Below, in pieces: positions 28,759-37,305 of a stretch of 64,000 bases of DNA. The notes under the pieces are model-generated. The model saw nothing but the letters and a program-made list of their open reading frames with translations. It did not search any database and had not been told where the DNA came from. Origin of the DNA: an uncultured Bacteroidota bacterium (GTDB lineage Bacteria; Bacteroidota; Bacteroidia; Chitinophagales; Chitinophagaceae). Position 1 is the stretch's first letter; each line of letters opens with the position of its first letter. The position numbers and the translations under genes were made by a program. The stretch is taken from NCBI GenBank assembly GCA_937928385.1, contig CALEZD010000035.1, forward strand, positions 4,441 to 68,440. Reading direction: 5' to 3'.

Positions 28759-31157
28759 TATTCCCTGATTTGCGCCTGTAAATCTTTTTTGTACGCACTT
28801 ACCAATTGCTGTACCAGTTTGTCTGTTTCTTCATCTGTTAAGGTACGGTCTTGCAACTGGAAAATATAATTCAGGGCGTATGACTTTTTGCCTGCGCCCA
28901 GTTTGTCACTTTCAAATATATCAAAGAGGCTGTATCCCTGCAATGAGTCAATAGCCAGCTTATCGGTCACTTCCTGCACCTGCTGGTAGGTCACCTGCTT
29001 GTCTATCACTATTGCCAGGTCGCGCTGTACAGAGGGATATTTAGGCACTTCGGCGTACTTTACTTTAGCAGTATCCACCGCTTTCATCCACAAATCCCAG
29101 TTAATGGCCGCGAAATACACCTGCTGCCTGATATCAAAATCCGCCAGTTTTTTGGATGGCACTGCTGATATATGGCACAATACCTGTTTCTTCCAGCTTA
29201 TTTGCACGCCCTGTTCACTGTGTACAGTAACCGTTTTGGTTATACCGGCATATTGCAGCAGGTTGTTTACTATACCTTTTACATAATATAAATCTGCAGC
29301 TTGTTCTTTCCTGTTCCAGCTTGGGGTTTGTGTCGCACCGGTCAGGTACAGCGCAAGTTGGTTTTGTTCCTCGTATCCCTTATCTGTTACAGCATATATC
29401 TTGCCGTACTCAAACAAGGCTAAGTCCGTATTCTTCCTGTTGCAATTGTACTGTATTACTTCCAGCCCGCTTTCCAACATGGAGGGGCGCAGTACATCCA
29501 GCTCGCTGGTCAGGCTGTTCAGCATTTTCACCAGTCCTTCCTGTTCAGCATAATATTTACTGTTCACAATAGAGTTAGTCACCAACTCCCTGAAACCTAA
29601 ACCTGTCAATACCCCTGCCAGTTTGTTTCTCATACCCAAATCGTTGGGCATGGGGCGATTGAGTGTAATGTTTAACTTTTCAGGAATGGGTATATTGTCC
29701 AGCCCGTCTATACGCAGTATCTCTTCTACTATATCAGCCTGTTGAAAAACATCCGTTTTATTAGTGGGCACTACAACCCTAAAGCCTTCTTCTGATATGT
29801 TTTGCAGTGTGAATCCTAAAGCGACCAACAGCTTTTTTGTACGCGCGCGGTCATACTCTTTACCACTCAGCTTGGTTATGTATTTGTAGGTTACATCTAC
29901 AGTTACAGGCTCTATCGGCCTTGCATATACATCAGTTATCACAGTGCTGATTGTACCCCCGGCAATCTCCACCATCATCTGCGCAGCACGCTCCAGCGCT
30001 GCTTGCAGGTTGTTGATATCCACACCTTTTTCAAAATGAGTAGCCGCATCTGTTCGCAACCCGTGGTGCAGCGATGTACGGCGTATATGCTGCGGATCGA
30101 AGTACGCACTTTCTAAAAATATATTAGTAGTAGCATCAGTTACACCGCTGTACATACCACCAAACACACCCGCGATACACATGCCACCTTCCGCGTCGCA
30201 TATCATCAGGTCGCTGGCTTGCAGCTTCCTTTCCTTTTCATCCAGCGTAACAAATTTTGTCCCTTCCTGCAAAAATTGAACACGAACGGTTTTCCCTTTT
30301 ATTTTATCCGCATCAAATGCATGTAGCGGCTGACCGTACTCGTGCAGCACATAATTGGTTATATCTACAATATTATTAATCGGCCTCACGCCAATAGCCT
30401 GCAACCTCCGTTGCAGCCATTCAGGCGAGGCAGATACATTCAACCCGCTGATACTTACGCCCATATAGCGCGCACAAGCTTCGGGATTGTTTATTTCTAT
30501 TTTGATTGCAGGGGGCTGGTTCGAAGCAGTAAACCCTGTTTCCGGCAGTTTAGCCTTGTACTCCGCATCTTTATGATAAGACAGGTATGCGGCTACATCT
30601 TTCGCCACACCTATATGGCTCATCGCGTCCGACCGGTTAGGGGTCAGCCCTATATGTATGGCCGTGTCCGCAGGTGGAATATTGAAGTATTCTTTGGCAA
30701 GAGTGCCTACAACAGCATCTGCAGGCAGTACCATTATACCGCCATGGTCGCTGCCCAGCCCTATCTCATCTTCTGCACATATCATGCCCTCGCTGGCAGC
30801 GCCCCTTATCTTTGCTTTTTTTATCAGGAATGGTTCTCCATTTGTAGGGTGTACGGTAGCACCTACCGGGGCCACCACCACTTTTTGCCCTGCAGCTACA
30901 TTGGGGGCTCCGCATACAATATGCAGGGATTCAGCACCGCCGATACTAACCGTTGTCACCTTCAGTTTATCTGCATCAGGGTGTTTTTCGCATGTCAAAA
31001 CTTCACCTATTATCAGCCCTTCCAGCCCTCCTTTTACGGTTTCCACAGGCTCCAAAGCCTCCACTTCCAGCCCTATTGAGGTAAGAATACGGGCCAGTTC
31101 TCCCACTTCAATAGGCTCTGGCAGGTATTCCGACAACCAACTATATGATATGACCAT
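28758..31157 (-). CDS. pheT: Phenylalanine--tRNA ligase beta subunit
   Basis: A 799-residue class II synthetase subunit that acts with PheS to charge tRNA-Phe. Domain order is complete: N-terminal tRNA-binding EMAP-like domain (about 40-150, LIIGEVLTCEKHPDADKLKV), B3/B4 editing region (about 215-390, RYMGVSISGLNV and GRTEAATHFEKG-like end), B5 (about 405-475), core catalytic-like fold, and the ferredoxin-like anticodon-binding domain at the end (about 705-799, KYPSVQRDLAIVIDKQVTY). The alpha subunit gene is not in the window. It heads a four-gene overlapping operon. Confidence 0.97.
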   Translation of the reverse strand: MVISYSWLSEYLPEPIEVGELARILTSIGLEVEALEPVETVKGGLEGLIIGEVLTCEKHPDADKLKVTTVSIGGAESLHIVCGAPNVAAGQKVVVAPVGATVHPTNGEPFLIKKAKIRGAASEGMICAEDEIGLGSDHGGIMVLPADAVVGTLAKEYFNIPPADTAIHIGLTPNRSDAMSHIGVAKDVAAYLSYHKDAEYKAKLPETGFTASNQPPAIKIEINNPEACARYMGVSISGLNVSASPEWLQRRLQAIGVRPINNIVDITNYVLHEYGQPLHAFDADKIKGKTVRVQFLQEGTKFVTLDEKERKLQASDLMICDAEGGMCIAGVFGGMYSGVTDATTNIFLESAYFDPQHIRRTSLHHGLRTDAATHFEKGVDINNLQAALERAAQMMVEIAGGTISTVITDVYARPIEPVTVDVTYKYITKLSGKEYDRARTKKLLVALGFTLQNISEEGFRVVVPTNKTDVFQQADIVEEILRIDGLDNIPIPEKLNITLNRPMPNDLGMRNKLAGVLTGLGFRELVTNSIVNSKYYAEQEGLVKMLNSLTSELDVLRPSMLESGLEVIQYNCNRKNTDLALFEYGKIYAVTDKGYEEQNQLALYLTGATQTPSWNRKEQAADLYYVKGIVNNLLQYAGITKTVTVHSEQGVQISWKKQVLCHISAVPSKKLADFDIRQQVYFAAINWDLWMKAVDTAKVKYAEVPKYPSVQRDLAIVIDKQVTYQQVQEVTDKLAIDSLQGYSLFDIFESDKLGAGKKSYALNYIFQLQDRTLTDEETDKLVQQLVSAYKKDLQAQIRE

Positions 31158-31576
31158 TTTTTGTCCTTAAAACTTAAATCGGGTGTAAAGATAACCCATC
31201 ATTATAGCAATTTGCATCCTTTAAAAAAAATCGTTGATCAGACCATTTATTCACATCCTTTTGTGGGTTGCGTGTGAATATGTGTTATTTTTGCATTAAG
31301 AATGTGAATAACAACGATACATACCAATAATACAATAGAACAAGTTGTGCGTAAGCTGTGCGCGGAGGACTGAAAATTATATTCCCTGATACCCTGTACA
31401 AGTAATTTTTTTCAGGTTACATTCGTTTTCAGCTACCGCTTTTTAACCTTTCGGTAATGCTCCGTTAACGTTTAGGACACGTTTCGGTAACATAAAAAAG
31501 GCTAAAAAAGCTGGAAACAGCACCGGTACTGAATGGATAATTTTTGTTTTACAATAAATAGTACGCTAACCCCAAG
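31158..31576. promoter_or_regulatory. Divergent pheT/dnaB intergenic region with DnaA-box-like sites
   Basis: This 419-bp gap carries no credible gene. Three sites resemble DnaA boxes (TTATNCACA): TTATTCACA at 31247-31255, TGTGAATAT at 31273-31281 (minus orientation, one mismatch) and TGTGAATAA at 31303-31311 (minus, exact). A promoter-like TATTTTTG at 31286-31293 lies between the last two, with TTTG at 31260-31263 (22-bp spacer), directed towards dnaB. A near match, TATCTTTA, on the minus strand at 31186-31193 may serve pheT. The rest is A/T-rich without strong hairpins. Confidence 0.55.
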
Positions 31577-33241
31577 ATGGCAGTTAACATAAAGAAAGAA
31601 TTTGGTAATACCCGCAACCGCAAACCTGACATTTCGACACTGGTTTACGGTAAAATACCACCCCAGGCCCCCGAGTTGGAAGAAGCTATTCTCGGTGCCA
31701 TAATGCTGGAAAAAGATAAACTGGCCGAGGTACTGGAAATTATACAAAGCCCTGACTGTTTCTACGGGCCGGCCAATCAAAAGATATACGCATCTATACG
31801 CAGACTGTTTGACAAGGGTATGCCGGTAGACCTGCTGACCGTAACAGAAGAACTGAGAAAAAGTAGCGAACTGGAACTGGTGGGCGGCCCTTACTACCTC
31901 ACCAACCTGACGATGAACATAGTATCCAGCGCGCACGTTGAATCACATGCACGTATCGTGATGGAAAAGTTCATCCAGCGCGAACTGATACGTATTTCCG
32001 GGGAGATAATCGGCAATGCCTACGAGGACAGCACCGATGTGTTCGACCTGCTGGACAAAGCTGAATCGAGCTTGTACGAGATAACAGACAACCACCTGCG
32101 TAAAAACTTCACCAGCCTGAAGGATGTACTGGTGCGCACCGTGCAGGAGATAGAAGAAGCCAAAAACAAAAAGGACGACCTGACGGGTGTACCTACCGGC
32201 TTTACCGACCTGGACAAACTGACATCGGGATGGCAAAAAACAGACCTGATTATCCTGGCAGCACGTCCTGCCGTGGGTAAAACGGCCTTCTGTCTTAACC
32301 TGACGATGAATGCCGCTATGCATGCAGGCGAGCCCTTCCCTGTTGCCTTCTTCTCGCTGGAGATGGGTGCAGGGCAGCTGGTAAAAAGGATGCTGGCAGC
32401 TGTAACCGAAGTAAGCATGGACGCCATTACTAAAGGTCGTATGCAGGAACACGAGTTTGTGCAGATGACACAGCGCATGAACAAACTGGCCACAGCGCCT
32501 ATCTTCCTCGACGACCAGGCAGCACTGAATATATTTGAATTACGCGCCAAAGCCAGGAGGCTGAAACAAAAGCACGACATCAAACTGATAGTCATAGATT
32601 ACCTGCAGCTGATGCAGGGCAGTATCGAGAAAGGTGGCAACCGTGAGCAGGAGATATCTAAAATATCCCGCGACCTGAAACAACTGGCCAAGGAACTGGA
32701 AGTGCCTATTATAGCGCTGTCGCAGTTGAACCGTTCTGTGGAATCAAGGAAAGAATCGAAAGTGCCACAGTTGAGCGACCTGCGTGAATCGGGAGCCATA
32801 GAGCAGGATGCGGATATGGTTATGTTCCTGTACAGGCCGGAGTACTACGGTATTAATAATGATGAAATGGGGCAGCCTATAGAAGGCGAAACCCATATAC
32901 ACGTAGCCAAGCACCGTAACGGTAGCACCGATACGGTCAAAGTACGGTTCATCAAAGAATACCAGAAGTTTACAGACCTGCCCAATGACAATTTCGGCGG
33001 ATTTGGCGGCTTCGGTGGTGGCGGCGGGGGCTTTACCCCATCGCCCGGAGACAACCCGCAGGCGGGCATAAGAGGCCGTGACACCAGCGATTTTGGCGGC
33101 TCCAAGATGTTTATACAAGGTGGTGGTGGTTACCAGACCTTGCCCTCCAAGGCCAACAATTTCTCGCTGGACGATGACGACCTGATACCACCATCTAAAT
33201 TCAACCGTCCCAAACCGGAAGATGATGACGCACCATTTTAA
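31577..33241 (+). CDS. dnaB: Replicative DNA helicase DnaB with SSB-like acidic C-terminus
   Basis: A 554-residue hexameric replication helicase. The N-terminal DnaB_N domain (about 25-130, PPQAPELEEAILGAIML) is followed by the RecA-like motor (about 190-460) with Walker A ARPAVGKTAF, Walker B IVIDYLQLM, SQLNRSVE and DLRESGAIEQDAD. The C-terminal 85 residues form an extension: a glycine-rich segment (about 472-485) and a disordered tail ending in DDDAPF. That arrangement, Gly-rich linker plus acidic Asp/Pro/Phe tip, looks like the C-terminus of bacterial SSB (E. coli tip DDDIPF). The start is the only ATG near the domain edge. Confidence 0.96.
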   Translation: MAVNIKKEFGNTRNRKPDISTLVYGKIPPQAPELEEAILGAIMLEKDKLAEVLEIIQSPDCFYGPANQKIYASIRRLFDKGMPVDLLTVTEELRKSSELELVGGPYYLTNLTMNIVSSAHVESHARIVMEKFIQRELIRISGEIIGNAYEDSTDVFDLLDKAESSLYEITDNHLRKNFTSLKDVLVRTVQEIEEAKNKKDDLTGVPTGFTDLDKLTSGWQKTDLIILAARPAVGKTAFCLNLTMNAAMHAGEPFPVAFFSLEMGAGQLVKRMLAAVTEVSMDAITKGRMQEHEFVQMTQRMNKLATAPIFLDDQAALNIFELRAKARRLKQKHDIKLIVIDYLQLMQGSIEKGGNREQEISKISRDLKQLAKELEVPIIALSQLNRSVESRKESKVPQLSDLRESGAIEQDADMVMFLYRPEYYGINNDEMGQPIEGETHIHVAKHRNGSTDTVKVRFIKEYQKFTDLPNDNFGGFGGFGGGGGGFTPSPGDNPQAGIRGRDTSDFGGSKMFIQGGGGYQTLPSKANNFSLDDDDLIPPSKFNRPKPEDDDAPF

Positions 33242-33270
33242 TTAAGGCTCTTACTTAACTGCCCCATAAA

Positions 33271-33296
33271 AAATGCCCCTCGCAAAAGGGGCATTT
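33271..33296. terminator. Bidirectional terminator after dnaB
   Basis: A perfect 10-bp stem, AAATGCCCCT with AGGGGCATTT, has a 6-nt loop between convergent dnaB and the T9SS dockerin-like gene. Confidence 0.85.
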
Positions 33297-33318
33297 CATT
33301 TTACATCAATTTACTGTT

Positions 33319-35484
33319 TTATTGCTTCACCCACTTTAATACAGAAGAGTAGCTGTTATCATCTCCGGCTATACGAATGGTGTACACACCGCTGCTTATT
33401 AATGATGCAGGCAACTCTATACGTTGTGTTCCTGCGGTATATTGGTTATTAGCTGTCCATACTATGCGGCCCGTAATGTCTGTAATACTGATGGCCAATA
33501 CATCCGCTTTCGCCAATACAATATGCATATTAGCTACCTCACCCGAAGGGTTGGGCACTATCGCTACAGACTCCAGGTTGCCGGCTACGCCCTCTACACT
33601 TTCAGGGAATTGTATTTTTCCGGTAGCATCTATTGCGTTCACATCATAGTTTTCAATACCACGGTTGTCTATTACTACCGCGTCGTCAAAACTGAACGTA
33701 ACATCAGTGCCAACGGTTGCATTGTTAGGCACGGTGAAATTAAGCGTAGCTATTGTACCCTGGCCCGATGTATTCTGCTGGTTGGTGCGTGCCAGCACCC
33801 ATTCTACTGCTGTTGTATTCAGCGGATAAGAGAAATTAAGCGCATTGGTGGCAGCCAGCCAGCTGGTAGTATTATCCAGTGTAGGTGCTGCAGCAGGCGT
33901 TATACCATTTATCATCACTCTTACACCCACACCATATACATCCGATATGGTTTGTGTGGCATTGCCAAACTTCACAGGTATGGAAACTGTTTTACCCGGT
34001 GCCAGGTGTACATTCGTCATATCAAAATACAGGTCGTTCGTGCCGGTTCCTTTGCTTCTTCCTCCTTTAGGATGAGACAGATTGTAGTTGGCTGTCACCG
34101 CACCCAGGTCCGTATTGTTCACTGTACCATCACCGTTACAGTCAGCATGTTTCATATTTACGTTATTGGTAGTAAATACGCCTGTCCAGTTGCTGCATGC
34201 TTGTGCCGTCCATGTAGTGTTGGCTCCGGGCCTTGTAGGGCCTGTTTGTCCGTTGGCAATGGCAATATGCAACGGGTCGTAAATATTAACTGTAAAGTCG
34301 CCGTTTGCATCGCCCGGCCATACTGAGTCTACATTGCACTGGCGGGTACGCACCACCACAGCATAGTCAGCCACAGCGCGCGGGCAACCGTTATCCCTTG
34401 CACGTACTTTAATATAAAAATGCGGCAGTGTAGCGGGATTCATACCAGATTGTGTAGTCCATGTAATAGTAGTAGATGCAGTTGGTATACCAGGTGTAAC
34501 GGATGAACTGAAAGTCCAGCCGGTCATGGTTGGTGGCACCACGGTCAGGTACACAGAATCGGTTGTAGTTGGGTCTGTAAAGTTTAATGTAATACTGTTG
34601 TTCTGCCCGGGGCAGGTATAATAAGTAAAATTAGTAGTAGTTGCAGGTGCAGGTATAGTTGGGGCCGAACCGGTGCCCGGTAATACCAGCACAGTAAATT
34701 CCCTGAAATGCTCACCCACCAATACAGTGTTCCTGTACTCCCTCATTCTCAACGCCACCGCATACGAACCTGTCGACGGGCTGTTTAATGTCAATGTCTT
34801 GGTAGTGTTATTGATGGTTGCAGTACCACCTGTGCCGAATGGTGCAGTAGCCGAATAACCTGCATTATAGCCTGCCACAGTTCCGGCAGCAGTCATAGGT
34901 GCAACCAGGTCATAAACAATATTATCACCTTCCGGGTCAATAGCTTGTAGCGGGATGACGTTGCTCACTCCTGACAGCATATAATACGATGGAGAACTGG
35001 CCAGCAATGGATTAGAGTTGATGGCTGCGCTATTATCAATATTCGTGTACAAATACATTTGCGAGCTGGTATTCGTTAGGTTGGCAATGCTGGCAATACG
35101 TGCTGCATTGGTATAAGATATTACCCAGTCGGTGGATGCAGCCGGTAGGGTAATAGTACCTTTAAACCGGGCAGCAATATAACCGGGAATTAAAGATTGC
35201 GGATTGACACACCTGCTGACTGTACTCGGACAACTGATATTAGTCGTATCAAATCCAGTGAAACTCAGGTTGACTGTACTGTTATGCGACTGGGATACCG
35301 ATGATAAGTTGACAGCTGCTGCACTCGGTAGCGGAGCTCCGCCTTCACATATTTTGTAAAGCGTAAGATAAATATCGTAATTGGTACCGTTAAACTCATA
35401 CCTTATTTCACCACCTGAGAAGTGCGAGGCATAAGAACTGGCGAAACCAATAAGCCCGGCAATAAGTAATATTATTTTTTTCAT
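33319..35484 (-). CDS. T9SS surface protein with dockerin-like and cohesin-like segments
   Basis: A 721-residue exported protein. After the signal peptide (to about residue 19, SSYAS) comes a Bacteroidota-typical beta-domain beginning HFSGGEIRYEFNG (about 20-270), then Ig-like repeats (about 270-390). A dockerin-like pair of calcium loops follows (about 395-470, GDANGDFTVNIYD and DCNGDGTVNNTDL), then a cohesin-like fold (about 485-630), then a T9SS type A sorting domain (about 640-721, IVPNPSGEVANMHIVLA and SGVYTIRI). Having both calcium-loop and cohesin-like parts in one chain is notable. The protein is probably surface-displayed; a structural or adhesive role is inferred. Confidence 0.88.
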   Translation of the reverse strand: MKKIILLIAGLIGFASSYASHFSGGEIRYEFNGTNYDIYLTLYKICEGGAPLPSAAAVNLSSVSQSHNSTVNLSFTGFDTTNISCPSTVSRCVNPQSLIPGYIAARFKGTITLPAASTDWVISYTNAARIASIANLTNTSSQMYLYTNIDNSAAINSNPLLASSPSYYMLSGVSNVIPLQAIDPEGDNIVYDLVAPMTAAGTVAGYNAGYSATAPFGTGGTATINNTTKTLTLNSPSTGSYAVALRMREYRNTVLVGEHFREFTVLVLPGTGSAPTIPAPATTTNFTYYTCPGQNNSITLNFTDPTTTDSVYLTVVPPTMTGWTFSSSVTPGIPTASTTITWTTQSGMNPATLPHFYIKVRARDNGCPRAVADYAVVVRTRQCNVDSVWPGDANGDFTVNIYDPLHIAIANGQTGPTRPGANTTWTAQACSNWTGVFTTNNVNMKHADCNGDGTVNNTDLGAVTANYNLSHPKGGRSKGTGTNDLYFDMTNVHLAPGKTVSIPVKFGNATQTISDVYGVGVRVMINGITPAAAPTLDNTTSWLAATNALNFSYPLNTTAVEWVLARTNQQNTSGQGTIATLNFTVPNNATVGTDVTFSFDDAVVIDNRGIENYDVNAIDATGKIQFPESVEGVAGNLESVAIVPNPSGEVANMHIVLAKADVLAISITDITGRIVWTANNQYTAGTQRIELPASLISSGVYTIRIAGDDNSYSSVLKWVKQ

Positions 35485-35586
35485 AGGAATATATTTATGA
35501 TTTGGTTAATAGAAACCCAAAAAGCCCAAATGGTTGGGTAAAAGTTAAAAAAAATGAAATGCAAGAAATAAGATATTCAGAAAAAC

Positions 35587-35613
35587 AATGCCCCCGCTGT
35601 TTGCGGGGGCATT
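35587..35613 (-). terminator. Terminator of tRNA-Leu
   Basis: An 11-bp perfect stem, AATGCCCCCGC with GCGGGGGCATT, has a 5-nt loop and is followed on the minus strand by GTTTTT. It begins 9 bp after the tRNA 3' end. Confidence 0.88.
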
Positions 35614-35621
35614 TCCTTTAG

Positions 35622-35705
35622 TGCCCAGGAATGGATTCGAACCATCACACCCTTGCAGGCGCTGCGACCTGAACACAGTGCGTCTACCAATTTCGCCACC
35701 TGGGC
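35622..35705 (-). tRNA. tRNA-Leu (anticodon CAG)
   Basis: An 84-nt class II tRNA with a 7-bp acceptor stem GCCCAGG/CCTGGGC, D arm with GGTAGACGC, anticodon stem CTGTG/CGCAG, anticodon loop TTCAGGT (CAG, reads CUG), a 15-nt variable arm and the T loop TTCGAAT. The discriminator is A and CCA is not encoded. A strong terminator follows. Confidence 0.95.
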
Positions 35706-35764
35706 ATTAATTATAAGAACTAAAGGGCTGCAAAGATAATGCAGTTTTGTTTACAAACAAACAA

Positions 35765-36760
35765 TTACAGCACCATTAAATTACAACCCCGCAAAGCCGA
35801 ATTGTCTGAACGGCCCAGCACTTCAAAGCTGCCGTCATCATATATCCTGCCGATATCGTCGGTAGCAATAAAAGCACAGGAATACACATTAGCCAGGTCA
35901 ATAATATTGAGATTGCCCGTGCCGCTCCGGTTGAGTTCCAGGGGGTCATTCTGGTCGCGGGCCAATACTTTCATAGCAGGCGCGGGAGAGAATATCCCCT
36001 CCTTTTTAGCATAGGCCTGCGACAGCAATTCCGTCATACCATATTCTGAATGTACCTGCGCTACACCCAACCTTTCCTTCAAAATAGTGTGTACCTCATC
36101 ACGGGTCATCTCTTTGCGGCGGCCTTTCATACCACCTGTTTCCATCACTACACCTCCCGACAGTTTCATATTATATCGTTCTGCAAAGTCAAGCAAACCG
36201 AATGTAACGCCTATCAACATATATTTCTGCCCTGTAGCCTCCAGTCGGTTCAGAACATGAAACAATTGCTCATGTTCATCCAGGTAAAAACCATTCATGT
36301 CATTACCGCTCTGCTCCATCAGCTTTTGCACCATATATACCAATGATGCCCCCTCCCTTTGCAAGTAGGACGGCAATAAAGCGAGGAATACATATTCTGA
36401 AGGGTCGCCATAAAACTGCCTGAAACCATACAACAGGCTGGTATCGTACAATGCAATGTCTTTTATGATATGCCTTGCCGGGATATCAGAGGTGGTTGTA
36501 CTGCTTCGGAATACCGTACAATCATCCTCAGCTGCGCCGGTTATTACATCGTGGGTTTTGAAAAAACCGGCAGGCAAAAAAGGGATAGCCGTAATATCTG
36601 TAACAGCCCCGGGCTGCACAGACAGTGCATCTACAAAGCTCTTGTACACCCGGTTATGTTCATATTGGTACCTGAACAGTTCCAGTGCAATAACATCAAA
36701 ATTCTCCCCGTTTATACTATTAAGATAATTAACAGGGCCCTGATGAAAAAAATATCCCAC
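35765..36760 (-). CDS. LuxE-like acyl-protein synthetase (adenylate-forming)
   Basis: A 331-residue protein of the AMP-binding superfamily close to the LuxE acyl-protein synthetase group. The adenylation-type phosphate loop is FRSSTTTSDIPARH (about 84-97). GFYLDEHEQL, GGMKGRRKEMTRDEVH and HSEYGMTELLSQAYAKK (about 238-255) match the second conserved region, and IIDLANVYSCAFIATDDIGRIYDDG the third. LuxE activates fatty acids and forms a protein-bound acyl ester; LuxC and LuxD homologues are absent here, so a different substrate is likely. It diverges from the lipoprotein gene by 20 bp. Confidence 0.86.
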   Translation of the reverse strand: MGYFFHQGPVNYLNSINGENFDVIALELFRYQYEHNRVYKSFVDALSVQPGAVTDITAIPFLPAGFFKTHDVITGAAEDDCTVFRSSTTTSDIPARHIIKDIALYDTSLLYGFRQFYGDPSEYVFLALLPSYLQREGASLVYMVQKLMEQSGNDMNGFYLDEHEQLFHVLNRLEATGQKYMLIGVTFGLLDFAERYNMKLSGGVVMETGGMKGRRKEMTRDEVHTILKERLGVAQVHSEYGMTELLSQAYAKKEGIFSPAPAMKVLARDQNDPLELNRSGTGNLNIIDLANVYSCAFIATDDIGRIYDDGSFEVLGRSDNSALRGCNLMVL

Positions 36761-36766
36761 TTTTGT

Positions 36767-36774
36767 TAACTTTG
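36767..36774 (+). promoter_or_regulatory. -7 element immediately before the 36781 lipoprotein
   Basis: TAACTTTG matches TAnnTTTG and ends 6 nt before ATG 36781. Transcription would begin at or very near the start codon. Confidence 0.45.
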
Positions 36775-36780
36775 GTAGGT

Positions 36781-37242
36781 ATGAAGAAATATACGTTATT
36801 GTTCATTATCATTCTGACTGCATTTGCCGCCTGCAAAAAAACAGGCCCTGCAAAAGAAAAACCTGAACTGGCATTTGTAAGCCTGTCTCATAATGCCGTT
36901 ACCAATGGCGACCTCAAAGATACTGTATTAATCAGTTTGCGGTATACCATAGCAGCATCGGACGTGGGCAAGGATTCTACAGCTCCTTATATTGCATTTA
37001 AAGATAGCAGGGACCAGACAGTTAACAGGCAATATTTCCCGAATGAAATAGCTGATAACCTGCCTGAAACAGACCTGAACGTAAGCGGGGCTATTACAAT
37101 AAGGCTTAATGCCGGTAATTACTTTGTGCTGCGCCCCGACAGGCCCGAGGGAGATACACTGCAATACGAAATGTACCTTGTCGGCAAGAATGGGGTAGAA
37201 AGTAACAGGATAACTACATCGGATATCTATATACTACCCTGA
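36781..37242 (+). CDS. Lipoprotein of unknown function
   Basis: A 153-residue protein with a lipoprotein signal (MKKYTLLFIIILTAFAAC, cysteine at about residue 18), followed by a KKTGP spacer and a beta-rich domain. No family is recognised. The frame can be extended to ATG 36763, which would add six residues and overlap the -7 promoter element; ATG 36781 gives a normal lipoprotein signal and is preferred. It diverges from the LuxE-like gene, and the TANGO2-like gene follows 63 bp later on the same strand. Confidence 0.8.
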   Translation: MKKYTLLFIIILTAFAACKKTGPAKEKPELAFVSLSHNAVTNGDLKDTVLISLRYTIAASDVGKDSTAPYIAFKDSRDQTVNRQYFPNEIADNLPETDLNVSGAITIRLNAGNYFVLRPDRPEGDTLQYEMYLVGKNGVESNRITTSDIYILP

Positions 37243-37305
37243 TATAAGCGTATAAATAACCAACCAATGATGACGATTCATACATGTTTTTAACAGTATT
37301 GACAG

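Noticed and set aside
30342..31079. 245-residue plus-strand frame opposite pheT
   Set aside because: It lies wholly antisense to pheT and is rich in Cys, Tyr, His and Arg in the manner of a shadow frame.
33424..34326. 300-residue plus-strand frame opposite the dockerin-like T9SS gene
   Set aside because: Composition is Cys/Tyr/Arg-heavy and no domain is seen; it is the complement of an intact gene.
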